The notes under the pieces: generated by a model
What the model saw: the letters and a program-made list of their open reading frames with translations, nothing else
Database searches by the model: none
Told to the model about the DNA's origin: nothing
Assembly (NCBI GenBank): GCA_000310025.1
Contig: FN648743.1
Coordinates: 10,843-55,537, forward strand
Origin: Ectocarpus siliculosus
Lineage: Eukaryota; Sar; Phaeophyceae; Ectocarpales; Ectocarpaceae
Length of the DNA: 44,695 nt
Reading direction: 5' to 3'
Program-made: the position numbers and the translations under genes
Shown here: piece after piece, positions 23,801-29,366 of the stretch
How the letters are laid out: each line of letters starts with the position of its first letter
How positions within the stretch are numbered: position 1 is the stretch's first letter

Positions 23801-25311
23801 TTCACATTTGCACTACTGCGCAAATATCCATAATGTACAAACTTTTGGCCAACACGTAACAGGTCCGGAACCTTCAACGCCGGCCCCTGCTACGCCGGCC
23901 CCCGCTACGCCGTCCCCTGCTACGCCGTCCCCTGCTACGCCGGCCCCCGGTACGCCGTCCCCTGCTACGCCGGCCCCCGCTACGCCGGCCCCCGCTACGC
24001 CGGCCCCCACGCCGGCTCCTTCACGTGCAGGTGCGGTTCTTGCTGCGACTTGTCGCCATTAGTCATGTCTTGGGCATCGGATGTATCACAGACCGACACT
24101 TTGGTCTTCTGTTCATGACTGCTGTCTCAACAACGTTTTTTCGAAACCACAACACATGAATGTGAAGTTGCCTCATTCATAAGGTGCGACCGGTATCTAA
24201 AAATTTGTACACGATATGTTTTTTACCATCCATGGTACACTCCGGATACTCTGTGGAGAAGATGTGGACTGCCTACATACGGAGTACTGTAGCAACTTGA
24301 ACACGTTTCGTCAATGCGCATTGGTTTGCCTTTGAAGATGAGGAATACCTGACTACATGTACATACCTCGTTTTGATTATGACTTATCCCCACTCTTAAC
24401 ACTGCTGTACCAGTTAGCGTGTCCTGGAAGGTCCTGTTCATTCCTGTATCGTACGTCTGAACGATGTGCATGGCATAGCAACATTTTTTTCTCAAGGTGA
24501 CCGACCATTAATTTCGTCTGGCTTTCTTCCGCTCCCTCCAACGTAAAACAGCGGGGACGTGCGAGGGCGGAATTGTCGGTGTCCAGGCTAGTAATGTTTG
24601 CTGCGCCTTGAGCTGTGGTTCTTGCGGAGGTGACGGGTGCAGTGACAGGGACGGTGGAGAAGACAACTGCTGTGGTGTCGAAATCAGGACCGCTAATCTC
24701 GATTGCTCTGATACGGGAGAAGCGCCTTGCATCGTGACGAGTAAGTTGATTGGAATGAAGCTTGTGGTAGGATCGATGCGAACAATTCATTCATTACTGG
24801 TGATTCAAAAGTGTGCTTCCCGAACCTTGGGGTGGTGTGTCGAGCGGTTTAAATTTATCTCTAACGTGCTGCATTAATACTGAAAATCCCAAACGGCCCG
24901 CCACCAGCTTCTTACAACATGTCTCGTTTCTTGCACCCGCGATTCTCTTCTTTCAAGCACCTGTGACACAGCAGTGTGAGACATCCACCCGAAAATACAG
25001 CACGATCGAAAGCCTTACTCCATATACTTGTATCAAATTTGCAAGGCAAACGTCCTCATCGAAATTCTACGCCAAAATGATTGCGTTCGAACGATTGGAT
25101 CATTTTCGAAACAGGCCCCGCCCCTACCCCGGCCCCTTCGACTACGGTCACCACGACGGCCCCTCCGACCACGGTCACCACGACGGCCCCTCCTACGATG
25201 GTCACCACGACCGCTCCTCCTACGACGGTCACCACGACGGCCCCTCCTACGATGGTCACCACGACCGCCCCTCCTACGCCGGCCCCTGTTGGTGGTCGTG
25301 GGGGTCGTTGA
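5708..25311 (+). CDS. Multi-exon gene for a secreted multidomain protein of repeated 10-Cys modules and Thr/Pro/Ala-rich linkers
   Basis: About 30 GT-AG exons join in one frame to encode roughly 1,350 residues. The order is a signal peptide, a short N-terminal segment, 14 readable 10-cysteine modules alternating with Thr/Pro/Ala linkers, and a VTTTAPP-repeat tail ending in TGA. The module core is C-x-GGI-x-G-[IV]Q-x-x-[DN]VCC-x3-C-x-x-C-x-G-x-GC, then CC, C and APC. No transmembrane helix, GPI signal or catalytic motif is visible, so an extracellular matrix, cell-wall or adhesion role with O-glycosylated linkers and disulfide-bonded modules is inference. Exons from exon 4 onward are almost all phase 1-1. 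The model breaks in two places: an assembly gap in the eleventh module, and a one-base frameshift in the linker at 22578-22716. I recall similar modules in stramenopile secreted proteins but cannot name a family. The function is unknown. Confidence 0.82.
6596..6647 (+). CDS. Exon 2: N-terminal spacer
   Basis: A 52-nt exon bounded by a pyrimidine-rich acceptor (tgtcaacag) and a gtaaga donor, entering in phase 0 and leaving in phase 1. It encodes [17 protein letters not shown], polar and with one N-x-S sequon (NLS). It bridges the signal peptide and the first Cys module. Intron 1 is 765 bp. Confidence 0.65.
7906..7963 (+). CDS. Exon 3: first part of Cys module 1
   Basis: A 58-nt exon after a pyrimidine-rich acceptor ending accag. 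It completes the phase-1 codon and encodes [18 protein letters not shown] plus the first two bases of the next Cys codon. This is the N-terminal third of the module (first Cys, the GIQ turn, DVC). The following intron splits the VCC pair, unlike every later module. Confidence 0.75.
8370..8500 (+). CDS. Exon 4: remainder of Cys module 1
   Basis: The acceptor ctgcccag joins phase 2 to phase 2, giving [15 protein letters not shown] and, further on, SCC, C and APCVIG. With exon 3 this restores ten cysteines. I place the end at the strong gtgagt donor at 8501; a gtggtg three bases upstream would give the same phase. It leaves in phase 1, the phase used by almost all later exons. Confidence 0.8.
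8777..8832 (+). CDS. Exon 5: linker 1 (Thr/Pro/Ala-rich)
   Basis: It follows a tttcag acceptor and encodes [19 protein letters not shown] before a gtgaga donor. It enters in phase 1 and leaves in phase 0. Its composition suggests an extended, O-glycosylated spacer. It is less regular than the 15-bp-repeat linkers downstream. Confidence 0.7.
9941..10175 (+). CDS. Exon 6: Cys module 2 (divergent)
   Basis: A 235-nt exon from acceptor tgcgcag to donor gtaaat, phase 0 in and phase 1 out. The ten-cysteine spacing is kept ([27 protein letters not shown]), with extra Gly/Ser residues between the GC and CC pairs. Unlike module 1 it is carried on a single exon. It is clearly older than and distinct from the downstream array. 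Confidence 0.8.
10840..10914 (+). CDS. Exon 7: linker 2
   Basis: A 75-nt phase 1-1 exon starting after acaaaag-type acceptor sequence (acgcaaaag) and ending GAAG before gtgtgg. It consists of about four copies of a 15-bp unit encoding PATPA with an initial VSAP. Repeat number varies among linkers, as expected of a coding minisatellite. Confidence 0.7.
11338..11411 (+). pseudogene. Relic of a Cys module (3' third only)
   Basis: The sequence matches the 3' third of lineage-B module exons (from the CC...IRIADNDC part through EAPCIVT and the gtaag donor). It is joined directly to intron sequence (cctgaacgatgtgct) that normally lies about 80-120 bp upstream of the exon. The acceptor, first eight cysteines and most of the exon are deleted. 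The flanking linkers are both phase 1-1, so skipping the relic keeps the frame. Confidence 0.75.
11836..11886 (+). CDS. Exon: linker 3
   Basis: A 51-nt phase 1-1 exon between a gcaacag acceptor and a gtgtgg donor, with two PATPA-type repeats and a TSEG end. With the relic module skipped it should be spliced straight to linker 2, giving a double-length spacer. Confidence 0.65.
12387..12575 (+). CDS. Exon: Cys module 3 (lineage B)
   Basis: A 189-nt phase 1-1 exon with acceptor aaatag and donor gtaag after GTGACGA. Diagnostic residues are [15 protein letters not shown] and AQIRIADND, ending APCIVT. It starts DEMCEG instead of the AGTC seen in most B copies. All ten cysteines are present. Confidence 0.85.
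12945..13025 (+). CDS. Exon: linker 4
   Basis: An 81-nt phase 1-1 exon with acceptor gctatag and donor gtgtgg. It holds four 15-bp units with substitutions (one unit reads VTSAS), so it is older than the perfect repeats in the later linkers. Confidence 0.7.
13510..13698 (+). CDS. Exon: Cys module 4 (lineage B)
   Basis: A 189-nt phase 1-1 exon with acceptor tataacag. It shares GVQALDVCC and AQIRIAD with module 3, and differs by SCDSCGG and ADRDC. The intron just downstream matches the intron after the relic module closely, which marks module 4 and the relic as close relatives. Confidence 0.87.
14156..14197 (+). CDS. Exon: linker 5
   Basis: The shortest linker, 42 nt and phase 1-1, with acceptor gcaacag and donor gtgagg. 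It encodes [13 protein letters not shown]. It marks the junction from lineage B modules (3, 4) to lineage A modules (5-8). Confidence 0.6.
14433..14451. repeat. Short telomere-like TTAGGG tract inside an intron
   Basis: Two and a half degenerate-to-perfect TTAGGG units in the intron between linker 5 and module 5. It resembles the longer tract near 28.7 kb. Confidence 0.6.
14688..14873 (+). CDS. Exon: Cys module 5 (lineage A)
   Basis: A 186-nt phase 1-1 exon with acceptor cgaacag and a gtgagc donor after ATGACCG. Lineage A marks are [23 protein letters not shown] and [11 protein letters not shown], ending APCMT. It is one codon shorter than lineage B. Confidence 0.87.
15285..15341 (+). CDS. 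Exon: linker 6
   Basis: A 57-nt phase 1-1 exon encoding [18 protein letters not shown], with acceptor gaaacag and donor gtaaac. It is the founder type of the lineage A linkers. It lacks the Ala-Thr alternation of the B linkers. Confidence 0.7.
15654..15839 (+). CDS. Exon: Cys module 6 (lineage A)
   Basis: A 186-nt exon. It differs from module 5 by [16 protein letters not shown] (Gly to Ala beside the sixth Cys) and GGGVQASGR. The acceptor context ccaaaccgaacag is shared with module 5. Confidence 0.87.
16193..16249 (+). CDS. Exon: linker 7
   Basis: A 57-nt phase 1-1 exon with acceptor tgtaacag and donor gtaagc. It encodes [18 protein letters not shown], nearly the same as linkers 6 and 8. 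Confidence 0.7.
16713..16898 (+). CDS. Exon: Cys module 7 (lineage A)
   Basis: A 186-nt exon very close to module 5, with CSSRDGG in place of CSGRDGG. The donor is gtgagc and the acceptor context is ccaaaccaaacag. Confidence 0.87.
17261..17317 (+). CDS. Exon: linker 8
   Basis: A 57-nt phase 1-1 exon with acceptor gaaacag and donor gtaagc. It encodes [18 protein letters not shown]. Confidence 0.7.
17689..17874 (+). CDS. Exon: Cys module 8 (lineage A)
   Basis: A 186-nt exon and the last pure lineage A copy, marked by STSCGSC. Its upstream intron differs from those of modules 5-7 (acceptor context gaaatcgaacag). Confidence 0.87.
18332..18388 (+). CDS. Exon: linker 9
   Basis: A 57-nt phase 1-1 exon, acceptor taaaacag and donor gtaagc, reading [18 protein letters not shown] after the split first codon. 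It is lineage A in type although it precedes the hybrid module 9. Confidence 0.7.
18802..18990 (+). CDS. Exon: Cys module 9 (A/B hybrid)
   Basis: A 189-nt phase 1-1 exon. The first part ([22 protein letters not shown]) and GGGVRASGR are lineage A. GGEDECC and the end CIVT with the gtaag donor are lineage B. The intron downstream is of B type. It looks like a product of unequal crossing-over or gene conversion between the two lineages. Confidence 0.87.
19489..19536 (+). CDS. Exon: linker 10
   Basis: A 48-nt phase 1-1 exon with acceptor cgtaacag and donor gtgcgg, reading [15 protein letters not shown] after the split first codon. It is the first of the PEPSTPAP-type linkers, which continue through linker 14 and expand stepwise in repeat number. 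Confidence 0.7.
19983..20171 (+). CDS. Exon: Cys module 10 (lineage B, recent array)
   Basis: A 189-nt exon with acceptor taaaacag. Marks are [21 protein letters not shown] and [11 protein letters not shown]. It keeps the Asp of DVCC, which becomes Asn in modules 11-14, so it is probably the oldest member of the terminal array. Confidence 0.87.
20620..20697 (+). CDS. Exon: linker 11
   Basis: A 78-nt phase 1-1 exon with acceptor gcaacag and donor gtgcgg. It encodes a PEPSTPAP start followed by repeated AP(A)TPAP units and an SRAG end. Confidence 0.7.
21238..21325 (+). CDS. Exon fragment: Cys module 11, cut by gap
   Basis: The first 88 nt of a lineage B module ([21 protein letters not shown]) run into a 100-N gap. 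The rest of the exon, the next intron and nearly all of linker 12 are missing; only cag before a gtgcgg donor is seen at 21426. The upstream half is identical in type to modules 12-14. Confidence 0.8.
21326..21425. other. Assembly gap (100 N)
   Basis: The flanks are a module exon on the left and a linker exon end on the right. In neighbouring units these points lie about 620-630 bp apart, so the round 100 N is a placeholder and roughly half a kilobase more sequence is absent. Confidence 0.9.
21968..22156 (+). CDS. Exon: Cys module 12 (lineage B, recent array)
   Basis: A complete 189-nt phase 1-1 exon with ASNVCC and [11 protein letters not shown]. The 500 bp upstream, including intron, is nearly identical to the sequence upstream of module 11. 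Confidence 0.87.
22578..22716 (+). CDS. Exon: linker 13 with +1 frameshift
   Basis: The exon encodes a PEPSTPAP start and alternating PATPAP/PATPSP units up to 22673. There a run of six C replaces the five C found in equivalent units. The 139-nt length leaves one extra base, so the exon ends in phase 2 instead of phase 1 and the next module would be read out of frame. It is either a real inactivating mutation or a homopolymer error. The unit just after it also reads gacgg where others read gccgg. Confidence 0.75.
23237..23425 (+). CDS. Exon: Cys module 13 (lineage B, recent array)
   Basis: A 189-nt exon almost identical to module 12 at nucleotide level, including acceptor context cgtaaaacag and the gtaagttg donor. 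It uses the ccccgtgc variant in the EAPC codons, as module 10 does. Confidence 0.87.
23863..24030 (+). CDS. Exon: linker 14 (longest A/T/P linker)
   Basis: A 168-nt phase 1-1 exon with about nine PATPAP/PATPSP units and an SRAG end. It keeps five-C runs throughout and stays in frame, so it is the intact reference for linker 13. The ordered substitutions (one unit reads PGTPS) suggest repeat-number growth by slippage. Confidence 0.75.
24552..24740 (+). CDS. Exon: Cys module 14 (lineage B, last)
   Basis: The last module, with ASNVCC, TANLDC and a Val to Asp change giving CSDTGEAPC. The upstream intron is nearly identical to that of module 13. The downstream intron diverges from the array about 30 bp past the donor, which marks the right-hand end of the amplified region. 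Confidence 0.87.
25115..25311 (+). CDS. Terminal exon: VTTTAPP repeat tail and stop
   Basis: The exon enters in phase 1 after acceptor cgaaacag. It reads PAPTPAPST, then five copies of a 27-bp unit encoding T-[TM]-VTTTAPP, then [11 protein letters not shown] and TGA. A Thr-dense tail of this kind is a typical mucin-like O-glycosylation region. The hydrophilic Gly/Arg C terminus argues against a GPI anchor or a membrane span. Confidence 0.82.
25140..25277. repeat. 27-bp coding minisatellite
   Basis: Five tandem units around the core ggtcaccacgacggcccct, alternating acgacggtc and acgatggtc variants, inside the terminal exon. Confidence 0.85.
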
Positions 25312-27400
25312 GGCACTACGCCGGCCCCTACGGTTTAACATAATTGAAGTCATACGGTCAGTAGTGGTGCTCGGTTACGGCCTTAGGCCATTCAGTACAG
25401 GTTCCTGGGGTCAACTATTCCTAAACCATTCTCCACTTACAACCTCCCCCCGGCGGATACTCCTGGGCCATTGAAAAGGGATAAGTTGTTCAACCGTTTT
25501 TGGAGGTTGTGCTCTGCGCATAGGCGGGTTATCGAGCAGGGTTGGTTGTGTTGATTCAAGGTGTACCCTCTCTTGGAGGTTGCGAACGATGTACGGCCGG
25601 ATGTTGCCAAAAGCATTAGTCGTTGGGGTTATATCTCGCATCATACGTTATAAGACCAGGTAACATGTTAGTGACTTTGATAGGATGAGTCGATTCGGTT
25701 GTCCCTTTGGGTGTTTTAGTCCTGTCGTTTCCCAGCTTCATTCCAGGTTTTGACATATCTAAATTAGTCGTATCACTTACCCCAGTACGTCAAAAGAGTT
25801 ACTTGTTGATGGCTGGAGACTCTCAATGTGGCAGAGACGAATGATTATTTGTCAACCTTGTGTTGAGTACGTTGAGTACAATATACGCACGAGACGTCTG
25901 TAGTCGGATCTGGGCCAAGGCTTCTTGTCATCCGCTTGTTTTGACAAACTGCAACCCAAGTGTTGCCGTCGATATCTCTGTGCTTGCATGGTGCAGGCCT
26001 CATCCGGCCACTTTGTCCTCCTTCTGGTCTAACCGACATAATAACTAATTTTATTTTTTTCTCTGGGTACTCGGTATAAGACGCGGCCGGCTTAATCTCT
26101 CACGGAGGTAGATAACCACGAGCAGTGTATGCCGTGTCGCAACCCACCAAGCGGCGAATCGCCGTCCTTCGAGGACATGTTGTGTCCGACTGAAAACTCC
26201 ACGTGACTCTTTTCGGCTCGCTCAGCAAGTCGACCGTACGGTTTTACTATCGCCAAACATACCTAACTTCTAGCTCGGGTCTCTCCAGACTAAAGTCTTT
26301 TGTTCTGTGTGTTATAGGGTATCCACTATGGATTGACGCGGAATTTTGACCTTTGAGGATTGACGCCAACATAAAGTGACGGTTGAGGGTTTTGACGGGA
26401 AAAAATTCGCACCGCGTGTGCCCGTTGACACGTGAGAGGTGAAAAAAAAAAATGGTGGAGGTAGAGTTCAAGGTTGGTTCGGGCTGCCACCCAGGGTCGA
26501 CATTCCGAAGCGAAGACTCACACCCCCAGGCTCCCAGGAGACTAGGTGTACCCCTTCGCCTCATCCCGCCGACCTTCCCTCCTTTGCCGCGGCGACTTTT
26601 CCCAGGCGTCAAACTGCGACTTCCCAGGCGTCAAACTGCCGTTCGTTGCTGATGAGTAAGTAAGGCAGCTGCTCGCTGCACTGCTGTGTATATACCGATG
26701 TCACTGCGGCAGCAGAGCACCGAACCCCGTGAGGGGGCGGGCGAAATGCACCTACTGACTGGCAAAGTCCGTGTACCCTCCCTTACTCCTCTCCATGTGC
26801 TCCCTTCGAGGGCGAGACTCCCCCAATCACTCCCCTGCCTATGCCCCTTTTTGCTGCTGAAAGCCCGTGCGCAATCGCGACGGCGCATCTACCGAACGCG
26901 CGCGCCGAACACGCGCGTCTGGCCACTTGGCCGCCGTGAGAACTGCCGAGACGCGTGGGTGCAGGACAGCTAGGAGCAATCAGTATAGGCATGGCCAATG
27001 TGTTCGCTGCTGACCGCGCACAGCAGACCGCAGCAGAGCAAGCGTGTGTGAGCCACAGTCTGGCGATGTTTGAAGCGTCAATCTTTTCGCGTCGGTTTAA
27101 GTTTGGGTGAAATTTAATTTTGACGCTTCCTCACAAAAATTTCGCCGTCAGAGTTTGCCCCCAAAAAAGCGGCGCAACCTCTTCACGTCAAAACTTCCTG
27201 AAATGTCAATCTTTCACGTCATTTCAACAACACGTGGATTCCCTCTGTTATTTCCCAATTCTGAAGCTTTGGCGTCAGTCATATTCCCAAGCTCTAGCTT
27301 GGGTCTCAGTCGATCAAAAGTCTTTTTTTTCCGTCTGTGGAGTTTTCAGTAGCATAGCGGACCCCTTGCCCGACCGGGTCGAAAAGGCCGATCTCAGCCC
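25312..27400. other. Intergenic region with clustered TGACG motifs
   Basis: No gene is supported. The sequence is GC-rich around 26.5-27.0 kb. It carries many TTGACG/CGTCAA-type words on both strands near 26.33-26.40, 26.60-26.64 and 27.07-27.27 kb. A roughly 40-bp direct repeat (tctagct-gggtctc through aaagtctttt) occurs at 26269 and again at 27291. No polyadenylation signal can be assigned with confidence to the upstream gene. Confidence 0.5.
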
Positions 27401-27410
27401 ACACTGCGAA

Positions 27411-28060
27411 CCTCCGAGAACTACCAGCAGTTCTGGGTAGCTAAGACGATTTCAAGACCTTTCACAGTCGTTTGAGCAGCTATCGCTTGCTGTGGGGCGA
27501 AAACCAGTTTCTCCGTCGACAAGAAGATCTGCGTTACATCGTCACATCGGAACGACCAGATTGATTGGTTGACTTGTCGTTGAGGGTCCTCTTTTTATAG
27601 ATCTTTTTGTATAAGAGTCGTCTTCATTTCTTTCGCCGCCCGCGCCAAGCCTTCTTTTTAAACAGATCTTTTTATATAGAGTCGTCTTCTTTTTTTCGCC
27701 GCCCGCGCCAAGCCTTGCTTGCTTCTCTCGTGTCCCGCGCCAAGTCTTGCTTGCTGGCCACGCTTCTCTCGAGATGCTGACCGACCTCAGCACACAGCTG
27801 GACATTCTGTGTACATACAGCGGAGCTGCTTTTGTTCTGTTGTTGCAGCTTTCTGCATGGCTCTTTTGTGGTGCGAAAACTAGCATTTATTGTTTGTTGT
27901 TGTTGATGTGCGGACGAGAGGACGAGAGTGGTAGGCAAAAAAAGCAGTACGTACCTGCAAATCTCCGGCAACTGCCAGCAGTTCTGGGTAGCTGAGACGA
28001 TTTCAAGACCTGTCACAGTCGTTTGAGCAGCTATCGCTCGCGGAGGGGCGATAACCAGTG
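27411..28060. repeat. Direct repeat pair of about 100 bp
   Basis: Copies at 27411-27507 and 27961-28060 share agcagttctgggtagct and a following stretch of about 65 bp (gacgatttcaagacct, then cacagtcgtttgagcag). They have the same orientation, roughly 550 bp apart, with only scattered differences. Confidence 0.85.
27596..27725. repeat. Tandem repeat of about 64 bp, two copies plus a partial
   Basis: Units contain agatctttttgtataagag and cgccgcccgcgccaagcctt. A partial third unit keeps only the cccgcgccaagtcttgcttg part. Confidence 0.8.
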
Positions 28061-28720
28061 ATTTTACGACTATAGTGACCGTTGTACACATGCGGTGGCT
28101 GCTGTTATGCTCGGAAGATGCTGCAAAGGTCATAATAAGGTTATCGTCTCTGTCGATTTGGATGCACGCCGTGCTCGCGTAGGAGATGCGCATTCCTCAT
28201 TTTTCCTCTGTGCCGATATCCATGAAGAAAAGCAACGGCAGCACGGTTGAAGATACAGACAACAGACGGTCCGCCATAGTTTTTTTTTCTTCCCTTACAT
28301 GCATGGATGGGTGGTAAAGCATCGTAAGCGTGTTGCTGCCTTACTTACCTTTAGTGTGCTGCGTAGTCGTAATTTGAGCGATAAGGGGTAGATGGCAGGA
28401 CAATCTTATTTGCGTAGTGAGGTTTGACAACTGGTCGTTCGTGGAACGGTGCGCGTCTATCGCGACGGCAAGCGTATGCATTGAGAAAATAGTTCGTCCG
28501 TGGTGCTTCTCGTCATCATTTTCTATTTCGTTGTCACTTCCTACTTCATACCACAAGTAAGTAAGTGATGAAAGAGAGTCTCCACAGTTAGTTCGGAAAC
28601 GGCGACTTTATATATTTATTTGGTTTGTTGCGTTTGTTTGTTGTTGCTGAGCGCACATCGGATGTCGCCGTTCGTTACAGCCTGCGGTGGGCCACAGGGA
28701 CGAGAGTGAGTGTCTTCGGT

Positions 28721-28750
28721 TAAGGTTAGGGTTAGGGTTAGGGTTAGGGT
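28721..28750. repeat. Interstitial telomere-like (TTAGGG)n
   Basis: Four perfect TTAGGG units preceded by one degenerate unit (taagg), within repeat B. The corresponding position in B' lacks the tract. Confidence 0.85.
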
Positions 28751-29230
28751 CTCGAGAGTTAATTAATGCCTTCTCTACGTTTTCTTCTGTTGGTGTACGT
28801 AGTAGTAGTAGCACCTGTCTCTCTCTCGCCTATTATCGCCGTTGGGGTCCCAACAACATCGAACGTCAACCAACCGCAATCGTTTTGCTTCTTTCTGAGT
28901 ACGAGGCTATTTGTGTAGTACGTACCCGGCTGCTGTATGTGAGGCGATGGGCGCTGCCTCTTTACTTGAAGCAACGGGGGCATGATGGCCCCTATACTGT
29001 TTGCTGCATGCTGTGCTATGTGACAGCTTCCAGCGGTTCAGAGTGGCGACGGTGGTTTTCGTATGCTCTTTTTTGCCACCTCCCTGAAGCCTGTCGCGTC
29101 TGGCTCACTTGTCTTTGTCGTCCCTTCGTTTTTTTCTTTTTTTTCTTAACATAGTCTATATTTTATTTTTCAGCTTGCTTTTTGGGGTCCGCCGGTCATC
29201 CGCCCACCACCCATTAGTTCAGTTTTAAAT

Positions 29231-29250
29231 GTTGTTGTTGTTGTTGTTGT
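29231..29250. repeat. (TTG)n microsatellite
   Basis: Six to seven GTT/TTG triplets just downstream of repeat B. Confidence 0.85.
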
Positions 29251-29309
29251 CTTCGCATTAAAAACCGTTCCGATCTCTCTCTACCCAGTACCTTCATTTG
29301 TCCTTACTG

Positions 29310-29366
29310 ATCCAACACTTGACGCGGTCGATTCCCGTGGTCACAGGCTAACTTGCCATAAAGAGG
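29310..29366. repeat. Dispersed repeat, copy 1
   Basis: It contains caacacttgacgcggtcgat followed by the ggtcacaggctaactt word. A second copy lies at 35101-35165, just upstream of the Helitron coding region, in the same orientation with a 4-base insertion. Confidence 0.75.

Noticed and set aside
12387-24740. Regularly spaced repeats reminiscent of a CRISPR array
   Set aside because: The repeat units are 1.0-1.3 kb, contain coding exons and GT-AG introns, and the genome is eukaryotic.
18668-24790. Repeated - strand frames of 70-170 residues under the Cys modules
   Set aside because: They are antisense shadows of the module exons. They lack their own splice pattern and recur only because the + strand exons are duplicated.
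26269-27340. Possible LTR pair around a 1-kb interior
   Set aside because: The shared segment is only about 40 bp, has no TG...CA ends or target duplication that I can see, and the interior has no retroelement coding sequence.
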